Shown one piece after another: positions 25,236-34,810 of a stretch of 53,492 nucleotides of DNA. This DNA is from Micromonospora tarensis. Its GTDB lineage: Bacteria; Actinomycetota; Actinomycetes; Mycobacteriales; Micromonosporaceae. Position 1 is the first letter of the stretch. The number at the start of each line of letters is the position of its first letter. Both the position numbers and the translations under genes were made by a program. Below the pieces are notes generated by a model that was given only the letters and a program-made list of their open reading frames with translations, was not told the origin of the DNA and ran no database searches. The stretch covers positions 1 to 53,492 of the forward strand of contig NZ_JAEVHL010000020.1 of the NCBI RefSeq assembly GCF_016803395.1, read 5' to 3'.

Positions 25236-25487
25236 TCACCACAGCCCGACCACGTAACGACAGCCCGGGCGCCAGTAGACGATCGGCTGGCCGTCCGCCG
25301 CGCTGGCCCGCTGCGCCTCGGCCGCGCTCATCGAGCGGGGAAAGGCCCAGAGCGAGAGGAGCAGTGCCAGCCCCAAGAAGATCAGCAACTCGACGCCGCC
25401 GACGACGGGCAGACCGGCGCTCAGTTGCGCGACCGCCACCAGCACGCCGCAGGCCACCATCAGGACCGTCAGGATCCACCGCCGCAT
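25236..25487 (-). pseudogene. Truncated membrane-anchored glutaredoxin/mycoredoxin-like gene
   Basis: From ATG 25487: two hydrophobic helices (WILTVLMVACGVLVAVAQL, ELLIFLGLALLLSLWAF), the linker FPRSMSAAEAQRASAADGQP, then the opening strand of a glutaredoxin, IVYWRPGC. In the family this continues as a C-P-Y-C redox motif and about 70 more residues. Here it reads CRYVVGLW and stops, so the second cysteine and the whole redox domain are missing. Alternative frames downstream do not supply them, so this is truncation and not a one-base error. Confidence 0.65.
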
Positions 25488-25590
25488 CACGCCGGCGACC
25501 CTACCGCCAGCTACTGCCGCGCCGTGCGTCGCGGCTGAGCGCTGGGGCACCGACGGAGTTGGCGGTCGTGCGGAGCACCGACTCGTCAGG

Positions 25591-26348
25591 TCAGGAGTCG
25601 GAGCGTTCGATTCGAACGGCGACGCCGTCGAGGATCAGGTCCAGCCCGAGGGTGAAATCCGCGTCGGCGATCGTCGCGTCGGGGGTGTCCGACGGCGGCG
25701 CTCGAACAGCGTCGAGGAGAACAGCCGGGCAGTCTCGGGGAAGCGCTCGGGGTCGACGAGCACCGCCAGCGCGCGGCCGTAGTCGCGCTCGGCGTCGGCC
25801 TGCCCCTGACCTTCGGCCCTGCCCTCGGCGAGGTCGCTGTACTGCCGCACCGACTGCACGACGTAGCCGCTGATCAGCGACAGGATGCCGATCTTGTGCG
25901 CCCAGTCGAGCCGGGTACCGGACAACACCGCGAGCCCGATCTCCATCCAGGCGATCTGGTTCGGCCCCGACGGCGGCCCGGCGGTGGGCACCCGGGTCAG
26001 CCACGGCCGACGTTGGAGCACCGAACGATGCTCGAAGGCCCAGCCGCGCAGCCCGGGGCGCCAGTCCATGGTGGAAATGTTCGGTGGCGCGCCCAGGGCG
26101 GCGTCGGCCATCAGCTCGAGCAGTTCGTCTTTGGATCCGACGTAGCGGTAGAGCGACATCCCGGTGAAGCCGAGGCTCTGGGCGACCTTGGGCAGGGTCA
26201 CCCCGCCGAGCCCGTCGCGGTCGGCGATCTCCACCGACGCGGTGACGACCCGGTTGACGTCGAGGGCCGCCGGCCGCCCGAGGCGGGAGGATTCCGACCG
26301 GCGCCACAGCCTGCGCAGCCGAGCCGGAATGAAGTCCTCGCTGGTCAT
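25591..26348 (-). pseudogene. TetR family repressor, frameshifted near the C-terminus
   Basis: The N-terminal HTH (VTASVEIADRDGLGGVTLPK, FTGMSLYRYVGSKDELLELM) and a TetR_C_1-type ligand domain are intact to about residue 220. Near 25690 the frame breaks; one added base restores ADADFTLGLDLILDGVAVRI and a stop at 25591. The FxLGLDLILDGV ending is the conserved final helix of this TetR subfamily. It is divergent from the DUF418 membrane gene, with a 111-bp spacer containing TTAGT and ACTAA half-sites (26400-26434), and probably represses it. Confidence 0.82.
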
Positions 26349-26459
26349 GGCTCCCTCGTTCGTCGCCCGAAGATCGGGCTCCCATCATGCCAGGGCTAAT
26401 TAGTGTGCGTGTGATACTTTCTCAGACAAACTAAAGCAGGCCTCGGGGAGGGGACGTCC

Positions 26460-27712
26460 ATGAGCATCGACACGGCACCAGCGCGGACATCGAGAGGGCC
26501 GGTCCGGCCGGCCGAACGCGCCCTCGCGCCGGACCTGACCCGGGGAGCGATGCTGCTGATCATCGCTCTGGCAAACGTCGCCGGCGTCGTCTTCGCCGGC
26601 GAGCCCGGCCTGGACGCCACACCGACGGGCGTCGACCGAGTTCTCAACTTCCTCCTCTTCGCGCTCGTGCACGCACACGGCTACCCGGTCTTCGCCGTGA
26701 TGTTCGGCTACGGACTGGTTCAGCTCGCCCGTCGCCAGGACGCCTCCGGCGCCACGCCCCGACAGGTCCGCTCGGTGCTGCTGCGCCGCAACCTCTGGCT
26801 CGTCGCCTTCGGGTTCGCGCACGCCGCACTGCTCTACTACGGCGACTTCCTCGGCGCCTACGGCATCGTCGGGATCGTGATGACCGTGCTACTGCTCCGC
26901 CGCGGTGCGAAGCTGCACCGGACCATCCTGGTGCTCTGGGCGCTGATCGGGGTCGAGATCCTGATCCTCGGTGCCATCGTGATCAGCGGCATCGCGGGCT
27001 CACGCGGGAGCGCACCACTGCCGGCGGGCCACGTCGACTCGCTGGCCGCCTCCCACTACCTCGCCTCCGTCGTGGACCGTCTCGCCGAGTGGCCGACGCA
27101 CACGCTGACCGTGGTGCCCTTCATCGTCATCGCCTGGCTGGGCATGTGGGCCGCCCGCCGCCGGGTCCTGGAGGAGTTGGCCGGTCACCGGACGCTGCTC
27201 AGGTGGACGGCTGCCGTGGGGCTTGGCGTCGCCACCGTCGGCGGCCTGCCCGCCGCCCTCGTCAGCGCCGGATGGCTGCACGTCGACGAGCCGACCGCCA
27301 GCCTGATCCTCATGCTGCACGGCGCCAGCGGCATGTTCGCCGGTCCGGGCTACGCGGCGGTCTTCGGCCTGATCGCCCTACGGGTGACCCGGCCCGGCCC
27401 CGTCCTCAGCGCACTCTCCGCCCTGGGCCAGCGCTCCCTGTCCGGATACCTGTTCCAGTCGGTGGCCTGGCTGCTCCTGCTGGCGCCCTTCACGCTCGCC
27501 CTGGGCCAGCGCTCGGCGACCCCACGGTGGCGGGGGTGCTCATCGCGGTCACCGTCTGGCTGGTGACCGTGCTGATCGCCCGACTGCTCCACAAGCGCGG
27601 GCAGGCCGGGCCGGCCGAGGTCGTGCTACGCCGGCTGACCTACGGGCCCCGTCGGTCGCTGGCAGCGACGGCGGCTCCGGACCCGGCTGACCGTCGTCGA
27701 CGGCGGTCCTGA
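26460..27712 (+). pseudogene. DUF418 membrane protein (YeiB-like), frameshifted near the C-terminus
   Basis: ATG 26460 follows GGGGAGGGGAC. The protein has about ten hydrophobic helices, starting with RPAERALAPDLTRGAMLLII (a typical DUF418/YeiB opening), then HGYPVFAVMFGYGLVQLARR and the C-terminal DUF418 core HGASGMFAGPGYAAVFGLIA, GQRSLSGYLFQSVAWLLL. The frame shifts near 27514; in the next frame it continues DPTVAGVLIAVTVWLVTVLI to a stop at 27712. Restored length is about 417 residues. Predicted transporter-like integral membrane protein of unknown substrate, under the divergent TetR. Confidence 0.82.
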
Positions 27713-27815
27713 CCAGGTGTGCGGTGGCCACGCCGGTGGGCGGCACCGCCCGATCCCACCGGCCGGGTCACCTGCACCGCCACCTCCGTCGAGCCGCGCG
27801 CGGCCCAGCCGATCC

Positions 27816-28814
27816 TCAGCCGGTGACGTCCACGACGACCTTGCCGGCCGCGGTGCCGGCGGCGACCAGGCGGTGGGCGTCCATCACCGTGTCGAGCGTG
27901 AACGGACGCGGGTCCAGGCGGGGGCGCAGCGCTCCGGCCTCGGCCAGCGCGGCGACCTCACGCAGGATGTCGCCGTGGTGTTCGCGGCCGCGTCCGGTCA
28001 GCATCGGCAGCAGGGTGAACACTCCGGAGTACGTCGCCCCCCGGAACGACAGCGGGGCGAGCGAGTGCGACCCCCAGCCCAGCGCGCTGACAACGTGCCC
28101 GTGATAGGTACGCACCGCCGCGAACGAGGCGTCCAGCGTCGCGCCACCCACGTTGTCGGCGATGACGTCGAACCCCGCACCCCCGGTGTACCTGCGCACG
28201 TACTCCTCGACAGTGGTGGAGGTGTAGTCGATCGGCACCGCGCCGAGGCTCTCGATCACCGGCAGGCTCGCCGGCCCGCCGGTGGCGTACACCTCGGCGT
28301 TCCGGGCGAGGGCGAGCTGCACGCCCACGTGACCGACGCCGCCCGAACCGCCGTGCACCAGCACCTTCTGCCCGGCCCGAACCCCGGCCCTGTCGATGAG
28401 TCCCTCCCACGAGGTGATCGCCGCCAGCGGCAGCGCGGCGGCCTCCCGCATGGAGAGTGTCCGTGGCTTACGAGCCAGCAACCGGGCGTCCACGGCGGCG
28501 TACTCGGCCAGTGAGCCCGGCAGGTCGCCGACGCCGCCGCAGAGCCCGTACACCTCGTCCCCCGGCTCGAAGCCGGCCACCTCCGGACCCACCGCCGCGA
28601 CCACACCGGCGAGGTCCAGGCCGAGCACCGCCGGCAGGCGGATGCGCGCGTGCGCGGCCTGGCCCGCCTGGATCTTCGTGTCCAGCGGGTTGACCCCGCT
28701 GGCGACGACCCGCACCAGCACCTGACCGGCCGCGGGGGCGGGTTGGTCGATCTCCTCGACCAGCATCGGCCGGCCGAACTCCCGCAGGACCACAGCACGC
28801 ACGATTCTGCTCAC
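27816..28814 (-). CDS. Zinc-independent alcohol dehydrogenase / quinone oxidoreductase (MDR family)
   Basis: 332-residue medium-chain reductase. An N-terminal GroES-like fold carries VRVVASGVNPLDTKIQAG; the Rossmann motif is VLVHGGSGGVGHVGVQLA; DVIADNVGG and a C-terminal AAGKVVVDV follow. The structural-zinc cysteines of alcohol dehydrogenases are absent, as expected of NADPH:quinone/enone reductases. The start is GTG 28814, or GTG 28802, which is better spaced from GGGAGAGG. Probably cytosolic detoxification of quinones or enones; no operon partner is obvious. Confidence 0.85.
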   Translation of the reverse strand: MSRIVRAVVLREFGRPMLVEEIDQPAPAAGQVLVRVVASGVNPLDTKIQAGQAAHARIRLPAVLGLDLAGVVAAVGPEVAGFEPGDEVYGLCGGVGDLPGSLAEYAAVDARLLARKPRTLSMREAAALPLAAITSWEGLIDRAGVRAGQKVLVHGGSGGVGHVGVQLALARNAEVYATGGPASLPVIESLGAVPIDYTSTTVEEYVRRYTGGAGFDVIADNVGGATLDASFAAVRTYHGHVVSALGWGSHSLAPLSFRGATYSGVFTLLPMLTGRGREHHGDILREVAALAEAGALRPRLDPRPFTLDTVMDAHRLVAAGTAAGKVVVDVTG

Positions 28815-28895
28815 CTCTCCCGGCGGGGTCGAGCCGCACCTGCACAGTGCAGGGGGTCACCGCCGCCGCGCCGGTCACCGCGCACCGCCCGGCGC

Positions 28896-30029
28896 TCAGA
28901 TGACTGTCTGTTTGGTCGTCGGCAACGCGTCGACCATCGACTTCCGCACGTTGATGGTGTCCGCGATGATCTCGTGGGGCGTGTTGGCCATCCACTGCAT
29001 CACCGAGATGTCCTCGAACCGGGGATGCCGGAACATCTCCAGGAACACCAGTGGCTCGTCGCCGGTGTTCTCGATGTAGTGGCCGTACGCGAAGGGGACG
29101 TAGCCCACGTCGCCGGCCTGGAAGTCGAACGTCCGGGCGGCGGCCTGGGCCGCGAAGACGCCCATCCGTCCGGTGCCGGAGATGTAGTACTGCCACTCGT
29201 CGGTGGTGGGATGCCAGTGCAACTCACGCATCCCGCCGGGTTCGACCTCGACCAGGGCGGCGGCGGTGGTCACCGACGCGGCGAAGTTGGTCGAGTCGGT
29301 GATCCGGACCGTGCCACCGCGGAAGCGTTGCGGGGTCTGGGCGGTCATCCGGTGTTTGAAGCTTCGCGGGATGTCGCCGGTTGGGCTGATCACCCGATCC
29401 TGTTGCAGGGGCGGTGGGACGTCGCCCTGGAAGATGTACTTCTCCCGCTCGGGCAGGTTCTCCATCTGTTCCATCGTCCAGCCGAAGTTCTTGGCCAGGA
29501 CGTGCCGGGGAGTGTGCGCGAAGAAGTCGCTGAGCAGGAACGTGTTGTTCTCGGAGAACGCCCCGTCGTCGAAGACGAGCAGGAACTGGGCGCCGTCGGC
29601 CAACGCCTGGATGTTGTGTGGCACCCCCTGCGGGAAGAACCACAGATCACCCTCCTTGACGTCCTCGATGAAGTTGCGTCCCTCGTGGTCGACCGCGCTG
29701 ATCCGGCAACTGCCGCTGAGCATGTACGCCCACTCCGACTGCTGGTGCCAGTGGATCTCCCGGTAGGCGCCCGGCTCCAGACCGAACTGGACGCCGGCGA
29801 GCTGGCTGGCGATCGGCAGGTCGCGGCTGGTGACCTCACGGGTCCAGCCGCCCTTCTCCACCCGGGTGTGCGCCTGGGAGAACGAGAACTTGAGGTTCGG
29901 CACCAGCCGGCTGTCGGTCGTCGGCGGCACGAGCAGATCCGGGTTCTGCCGCTCAAGCTCGACGTTACGGCCCGCGAAGGGCGGGCCACCCTGATCGCCG
30001 CGGCGCGGCTGGGGATCGCTGTTCGCCAT
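28896..30029 (-). CDS. oxdC: Oxalate decarboxylase (bicupin)
   Basis: 377 residues from ATG 30029, with GAGGAG eight bases upstream. Two cupin domains: site 1 ligands His93, His95, Glu99 (IHWHQQSEW) and His138; site 2 His271, His273 and Glu278 (LHWHPTTDEW). All fall two positions before their Bacillus OxdC equivalents. The active-site lid reads SENNT at 159-163, keeping Glu160, the proton donor that distinguishes decarboxylase from oxidase. Manganese-dependent conversion of oxalate to formate and CO2 is predicted. No signal peptide is attached from this start, but a hydrophobic reading frame is fused in-frame upstream. Confidence 0.92.
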   Translation of the reverse strand: MANSDPQPRRGDQGGPPFAGRNVELERQNPDLLVPPTTDSRLVPNLKFSFSQAHTRVEKGGWTREVTSRDLPIASQLAGVQFGLEPGAYREIHWHQQSEWAYMLSGSCRISAVDHEGRNFIEDVKEGDLWFFPQGVPHNIQALADGAQFLLVFDDGAFSENNTFLLSDFFAHTPRHVLAKNFGWTMEQMENLPEREKYIFQGDVPPPLQQDRVISPTGDIPRSFKHRMTAQTPQRFRGGTVRITDSTNFAASVTTAAALVEVEPGGMRELHWHPTTDEWQYYISGTGRMGVFAAQAAARTFDFQAGDVGYVPFAYGHYIENTGDEPLVFLEMFRHPRFEDISVMQWMANTPHEIIADTINVRKSMVDALPTTKQTVI

Positions 30030-30042
30030 GATCGCTGTCTCC

Positions 30043-30302
30043 TCACTCGGGTTGGATCGTGCTGGGCGCGGTGACCGGCCCAGCGCGCGGCCGCGGCCGG
30101 GACGCAGCCCCAGCAGGGCGCGCACCCCCGGGCGACCGTGCTGGTCCGCGACCGCGACCGGGACCGCCACCGCGGTCGCCACCAGCACCAGGCGGGTCCA
30201 CGGCGGGGCGTGGCCACCGGCACCGGTGCCGGCGACGAGGACGAACATCAGCAGGACGACCCGGAGTCGGAGCAGGCCGGGCAGTGCGATCGAGTGGGCC
30301 AT
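30043..30302 (-). CDS. Small two-helix membrane protein upstream of oxdC
   Basis: From ATG 30302 the frame encodes two hydrophobic helices (LLRLRVVLLMFVLVAGTGAGG and WTRLVLVATAVAVPVAVA) with strong third-position GC bias, then runs without a stop into oxdC. Adding one C near 30076 would instead give a tail ending PSTIQPE and a TGA at 30043, 13 bases before the oxdC ATG and overlapping its ribosome site. So either it is a separate small membrane protein with a one-base error, or a genuine 91-residue membrane extension of oxalate decarboxylase. The family is not recognised. Confidence 0.5.
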
Positions 30303-30456
30303 ACCGTCGATGATCGGGGCCGGGCGCGGACCGTCGCATCACGCGATCGCGCTATTGGCGCAGGTCAGGTCCCGGACGTCAGGGCGCATTCGGCGCACTC
30401 GCGCCGGTTGGTCCTTCTGGTCGTCCGCCTGCTGCCGCCGTGGCTAGGCTCGCGGC

Positions 30457-31929
30457 ATGGAGGCGCTGCATGTTCTGGCGGCGGAGATCGCCGCGAACCC
30501 CGGCGGTGAGCGCCACCGCGCCGACCTGATCGGTCGCCTGGCGCAGGCCGCGGCACTGGAGCAACCGGCAACCGCCCTCGCCGGTCTACGACACGCGCTG
30601 GGCCGGCGACTGGACGACCGGAGCCGCAGCGCAGTGCTCGCCCTGCTCGCCACGATCGCGGCTCGAACCGGCCACCCGGACACCGACGCCCTGCTCCGCG
30701 ACGCCGGCACCGCGCACGCGTGGTCGGGTGACCACGCGTCGGCTCGTCACCTCGCCCTCGGTCGGGCCGCCCGGTCGCTCTCGCACGGGGACCTGCCGGG
30801 CGCCCACGCCGTGCTGGCCGCCTTGGACCCTGACGTGTGGCTGGCCCGACGGGACGCCACCGCCATCCGAGCCGAACGGATCCTGGTGCAACTCGGTCTG
30901 GGCCGATACCAGGACGCCCGGACCTCGACCCGGGAGGTGCCGGACGGCCCGCCGTCGCGCGACGCCCCGCTCAACGGCAGGCTGGCCGCGCTGGACTGCC
31001 TGCGCATGGTCGCGGTCGGAGAGCTACCCGAGGCGGCCGCGCTGGCGGTCACGATGCTCGGCTCGGGTTCGACGGACCTCGACCGGGAGGTGCGCGCCCT
31101 GTTGGTCGCGGTGATCGGCGAGGTTCGCTACCGCCGTGGCGAGCACGACGACGCCCGCGCCATCCTCCGCCCCTGCCTCACGGCGGCACGATGGCCGGAC
31201 AGCACGATGTGGACGCTCGCGTGCTGCGTCGCGGTTCGCGACCCGCTCCTCAGCGCCCCGGCGAGCCTGCTCACCCGGGTCGTCGCCGATCTGCACCGCT
31301 CGGTCCGGTCGTTCGTGCCGGTGCCACACTTCGCCCCCCGGCTGGTCCGGGCGGCGGTGGCCGCCCACGACACCCGGGCCGCCGACCGGGTCACCGAGCT
31401 GGTCGAGCTGGTGGCCACCCGCACCCCGGTGCCGCTGTGGCGCGCGCTGGCCGAGCAGACCAGAGGGCTGCGCGAGGGCGACCCGGACGCCCTCCGGTCG
31501 GCTGTCGACGGGCTGCGCACCACCGAGGCGTGGCCGGCGCTGGCCGACGCGTTGCTCGACCTGGCGAACACCCCGGGAGCACGCCCCACGGAGGCGCGCG
31601 ACGCCGCGCAGGAGGCGGCCGCCCTCTACGCACGAATCGGCGCCCCGGGCGACCAGGCGACGGCCGACCGGCGATCCGCTCAACTCACCGCCACCCCGCG
31701 CGACCGGTCATCGATCGACGAGCCGGCGCGCGCGGGCATCGACGCGCTCACCCCCGCCGAGGAGCGGGTGGCCGAGATGCTGGCGGCCGGTGCCACGAAG
31801 CGGGAGACGGCCGAGACCCTATTCGTCTCCTTCCATACGGTAGACACCCAGCTCCGCTCCATATACCACAAGCTGGGCATCAACAACCGGATGCAGCTGG
31901 TGCGGGCCTGGGATCGCACCCGGCGATAA
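30457..31929 (+). CDS. LuxR family regulator with helical N-terminal domain
   Basis: 490 residues. The C-terminal GerE/LuxR HTH (residues ~425-485) reads LTPAEERVAEMLAAGATKRE and FHTVDTQLRSIYHKLGINNR. The remainder is an Ala/Leu-rich helical region resembling the TPR half of LAL-type regulators, but the usual N-terminal P-loop ATPase is absent: no Walker A is seen. The start ATG at 30457 is preceded by a weak site (GGCTCG). It is divergent from the oxdC region and could regulate it, though no operator was found. GNAT gene follows after 7 bases. Confidence 0.82.
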   Translation: MEALHVLAAEIAANPGGERHRADLIGRLAQAAALEQPATALAGLRHALGRRLDDRSRSAVLALLATIAARTGHPDTDALLRDAGTAHAWSGDHASARHLALGRAARSLSHGDLPGAHAVLAALDPDVWLARRDATAIRAERILVQLGLGRYQDARTSTREVPDGPPSRDAPLNGRLAALDCLRMVAVGELPEAAALAVTMLGSGSTDLDREVRALLVAVIGEVRYRRGEHDDARAILRPCLTAARWPDSTMWTLACCVAVRDPLLSAPASLLTRVVADLHRSVRSFVPVPHFAPRLVRAAVAAHDTRAADRVTELVELVATRTPVPLWRALAEQTRGLREGDPDALRSAVDGLRTTEAWPALADALLDLANTPGARPTEARDAAQEAAALYARIGAPGDQATADRRSAQLTATPRDRSSIDEPARAGIDALTPAEERVAEMLAAGATKRETAETLFVSFHTVDTQLRSIYHKLGINNRMQLVRAWDRTRR

Positions 31930-31936
31930 TCACCCG

Positions 31937-32764
31937 ATGACCGCGTCGACCGATCTGACCCCGCTCGCCGAAGCCGTGGAGTGCGAATTCATGCACTCCT
32001 ACGAGTCGCGGACGCCCGCGCCCGCGTACACCGATCTGGGGATCGCGACCACGCGTATCGGCGGCGGCGTCGCCCTCGCGATGCGGAACGACCCCTCCGG
32101 CGGGTACTGGAACAAGGCGCTCGGGTTCGGCACCACCGAGCCGTTCACCGTCCAGGTCCTGGATCGCGTCCTCGACTTCTACCGCGACCAGGGCGTCCAC
32201 CAGGCTGTCCTCCAGCTCGTCCCGTCGGTGCTGCCGGTGGGCTTCGACGAGGTCGCCGCCGCACGGGGGCTCGAACCGGGCAGCGCCTGGGTCAAACTCG
32301 CCGCCCGACCCGACGACGTCGCGGCGCGGCAGACCCGCCTGCGGGTCGGCCCGGTGCCCGTCGCCGAAGCCCAGCGCTGGGCCGACGTGCTGCTCGCCGG
32401 GTTCGGCATGCCCAGCGGTGGGCTCACCACGATGCTGGCATCGACTGTCGATGCGCCGGCCTGGCGGCCGTACGCCGGGTGGGACGGCGACGATCTCGTG
32501 GCCGGCGGCAACCTGTTCCTGCACGGCGAGGCCGCCTCGCTCAACGCCGCCGCCACGGCCCCCGGGCACCGCCGCCTCGGGGCGCAGTCGGCGCTGATCG
32601 CGGCCCGCGCCCGAGCCGCCGCCGAGGCGGGCTGCCGGTGGCTGTTCGCCGAGACCGGCAAGCCCGCGCCCGGCCAGCAGAACCCGTCGTTGAACAACAT
32701 GCGCCGGGCCGGGCTGGTGCCGCTCTACGAGCGGCGCAACTGGATCTGGCGATCGGCTTCCTGA
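31937..32764 (+). CDS. GNAT family N-acetyltransferase
   Basis: 275 residues. The C-terminal part carries a degenerate acetyl-CoA-binding motif A (LNAAATAPGHRRLGAQSALI) and the GNAT closing pattern NMRRAGLVPLYERRNWIW. The N-terminal half is a second, less clear GNAT-like lobe (DLGIATTRIGGGVALAMRND, DRVLDFYRDQGVHQAVLQL). It starts seven bases after the LuxR stop without its own strong ribosome site, suggesting coupling. The acceptor substrate is unknown. Convergent with the VOC gene, with only 11 bases between stops. Confidence 0.78.
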   Translation: MTASTDLTPLAEAVECEFMHSYESRTPAPAYTDLGIATTRIGGGVALAMRNDPSGGYWNKALGFGTTEPFTVQVLDRVLDFYRDQGVHQAVLQLVPSVLPVGFDEVAAARGLEPGSAWVKLAARPDDVAARQTRLRVGPVPVAEAQRWADVLLAGFGMPSGGLTTMLASTVDAPAWRPYAGWDGDDLVAGGNLFLHGEAASLNAAATAPGHRRLGAQSALIAARARAAAEAGCRWLFAETGKPAPGQQNPSLNNMRRAGLVPLYERRNWIWRSAS

Positions 32765-32775
32765 GCCGGTCGACC

Positions 32776-33405
32776 TCACTCGGGGGGCTTGGCCCCCGAC
32801 TGCTCGCTCACCAGGTACGCCGCGTACCAGTCGGGCCAGTTCTCGTCGCGCTCGCCGGTGCGCTCCTCGTGCTCGCCGTGGGCGGCGGCCGCACGCCGGA
32901 GCGCGCTCGCCAGGTCGCTCGCGGTGCCGAACGACGTCAGACCCCCCTCGATCCGCCCGGGAAGTCTGGTCGTGATCTCCTGCATCAGCCAGGTGTTGCC
33001 GTCCGGGTCGCGCAGCGTGGCGCGGGAGAAGTAGCTGCGCCGGTCGGGGTCCGGTCCGTCGGCCGGGCCGTCCGGGGTGACGTGGAAGACGTCGCCGACC
33101 TCGGCGCCAGCGGAGACGAGGGTGTCGCGGGCCGCCTCGATGTCGGAGACGATCAGGTACGCCATGGCCGAGCCGGGCGCCGCCGGGGTGAGTCCCGGGC
33201 CGAACTGTACGGAGCACCCGGAGCCGTGCGGCGTCAGCTGGACGATGCCGGGCGGCGTCTGGTCGAGCCGCCACCCGATGCGTTGGTAGAACGCCTTCGC
33301 CCGCTCGACATCCGACACCGGGATGACGATCACCTCGAGTTTCTGGTCCAGGCTCTCGATACGCGACGTCCCACTCGCGTCGCCCTGGGCAACCTTCGGG
33401 CTCAT
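32776..33405 (-). CDS. VOC (glyoxalase/bleomycin resistance) superfamily protein
   Basis: 209 residues from ATG 33405, with GAGAGGGGGCGG upstream; an in-frame extension to 33579 lacks support. A VOC domain spans roughly residues 22-150 (VIVIPVSDVERAKAFYQRIG, CSVQFGPGL, RATLRDPDGNTWLMQEI). The final 45 residues are helical and charged (ALRRAAAAHGEHEERTGERD). Possible metal ligands are His and Glu at the barrel mouths, but activity cannot be assigned; similar proteins are annotated only as glyoxalase-like. Same strand as and downstream of the MFS gene. Confidence 0.8.
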   Translation of the reverse strand: MSPKVAQGDASGTSRIESLDQKLEVIVIPVSDVERAKAFYQRIGWRLDQTPPGIVQLTPHGSGCSVQFGPGLTPAAPGSAMAYLIVSDIEAARDTLVSAGAEVGDVFHVTPDGPADGPDPDRRSYFSRATLRDPDGNTWLMQEITTRLPGRIEGGLTSFGTASDLASALRRAAAAHGEHEERTGERDENWPDWYAAYLVSEQSGAKPPE

Positions 33406-33469
33406 CGCCGCCCCCTCTCTGATCGCCACGCTACTGCTCACATCCCTGCTCGGTGCCGGCTTCCGGGCA

Positions 33470-34660
33470 TCAGCCCGGCGACATCCTCGCGGTCCGGCGC
33501 ACCCCCAGCAGGGCGACCAGAGCGAGCAGGATGACGGCCACGGAGTACTCGTCGGCGGTCTGCGGCAGGCCGCCGGCATAGACCACGAGGAAGCCGGCGA
33601 TCACCGTGGGGAGGCCGAAGCCGACGTAGCAGACGATGTAGAGCACTGACAGCACGCTGGCGCGTTGGTGCGCCTCGACCAGTGGCATGACCGTCTTGAG
33701 GCTGCCCTGGAAGCCGCTGCCGAAGCCGACGCCGCCGAGCGCGAGGCCGACGAAGAAGCCCGGTACGGACTGCGCCATGATCGACAGCAGCGTGACGAGC
33801 ATGCCCAGGATGAGCGCGACGATCCCGGTCAGGATCACCGTCCGCGCGGCGGTGTTGCGCTGGACCACGACGGCGACCGACCCGAAGACGGCGAAGACGA
33901 AGAGGACCAGCCCGGCGATCACGATCGACGTGTTCATCAGGCTGCGGACCAGCGCCGGGCCGAGCGCGCCGAAGAACCCGGCCAGCGCCCAGACCGCGAA
34001 CAGCACCGGGACGACGACAAGCACCGGTTGACGCACGTTACGGGGCAGCGTGACGTCGGGTCGTAGGCTGCGTCGTGCTCCGGCCATCGGCGTGACGGTC
34101 TCCGGCATCAGCGCGACCCCGACGAGTTGGATCAGCAGGATCACGAGGAGGACGACGTACACCAGTCGGGTGGGCGCGGGTAGGAACCGGATGAGCAGCG
34201 CCGACAGCAGCGCGCCACTACCGGTTCCGATACCGGGCGCGATCGAGTTCGCGAGCGTGCCCCGGGCCCGGTCGATGTCGAGCATGGCGGCGCCCACCGC
34301 GCCGGTGGCGGCGCCGGCCGCCAGCCCCTGCACGAGGCGGGCGACCAGGAGCGTGGGTACGCCGTTGGCGAAGACGAAGACGACCAGCGCGAGCATCTGC
34401 ACGGCGACCGCGACGGCCAGGACCGGCCGCCGACCGAGGTGGTCCGACAACCTGCCGAAGACGAGCAGCGACGCCAGCACCGCGAGCGCGTAGACGGCGA
34501 ACACCACAGTGGTGGTGACCGGCGAGAAGTGCCACCGTTCCTGGTAGAGACCGTAGAGCGGAGTCGGTGCCGCCGACGCGGCCAGGAACGACACGAGGAT
34601 CGACGCCAACAGCACCAGGGAGACCCTCGGTGAGAGTCGGGCCTGCCCGGCGATCGGCAT
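33470..34660 (-). CDS. MFS transporter
   Basis: 396 residues from ATG 34660; twelve predicted helices. The family motif A after helix 2 is FGRLSDHLGRRPVL and the central loop links the two six-helix bundles. The helix-1 segment SFLAASAAPTPLYGLYQERW is typical of a drug/proton antiporter-like group in actinomycetes. The in-frame ATG-like start at 34747 would add an untypical 29 residues. It lies 150 bases downstream of the MarR gene on the same strand, so MarR may control export of a toxic compound. The substrate is unknown. Confidence 0.87.
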   Translation of the reverse strand: MPIAGQARLSPRVSLVLLASILVSFLAASAAPTPLYGLYQERWHFSPVTTTVVFAVYALAVLASLLVFGRLSDHLGRRPVLAVAVAVQMLALVVFVFANGVPTLLVARLVQGLAAGAATGAVGAAMLDIDRARGTLANSIAPGIGTGSGALLSALLIRFLPAPTRLVYVVLLVILLIQLVGVALMPETVTPMAGARRSLRPDVTLPRNVRQPVLVVVPVLFAVWALAGFFGALGPALVRSLMNTSIVIAGLVLFVFAVFGSVAVVVQRNTAARTVILTGIVALILGMLVTLLSIMAQSVPGFFVGLALGGVGFGSGFQGSLKTVMPLVEAHQRASVLSVLYIVCYVGFGLPTVIAGFLVVYAGGLPQTADEYSVAVILLALVALLGVRRTARMSPG

Positions 34661-34810
34661 GTCGGTGCTCCTCGGCTGCGTGGACAGCGGTCGACCTGGG
34701 CGCACTGCCGGGCCCAGGGCCAGGGCGGCGTACCCGGCGTTGGCCATTGCATGCCCGCTCGACCGCGTCGGCGCGCGGGCCGTCGCGGCTGGCCCGCGGC
34801 GCGGGCCGGC

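Noticed and set aside
30457..31929. LAL-type ATPase regulator
   Set aside because: Only the LuxR HTH and helical region are present; no Walker A or B motif is visible.
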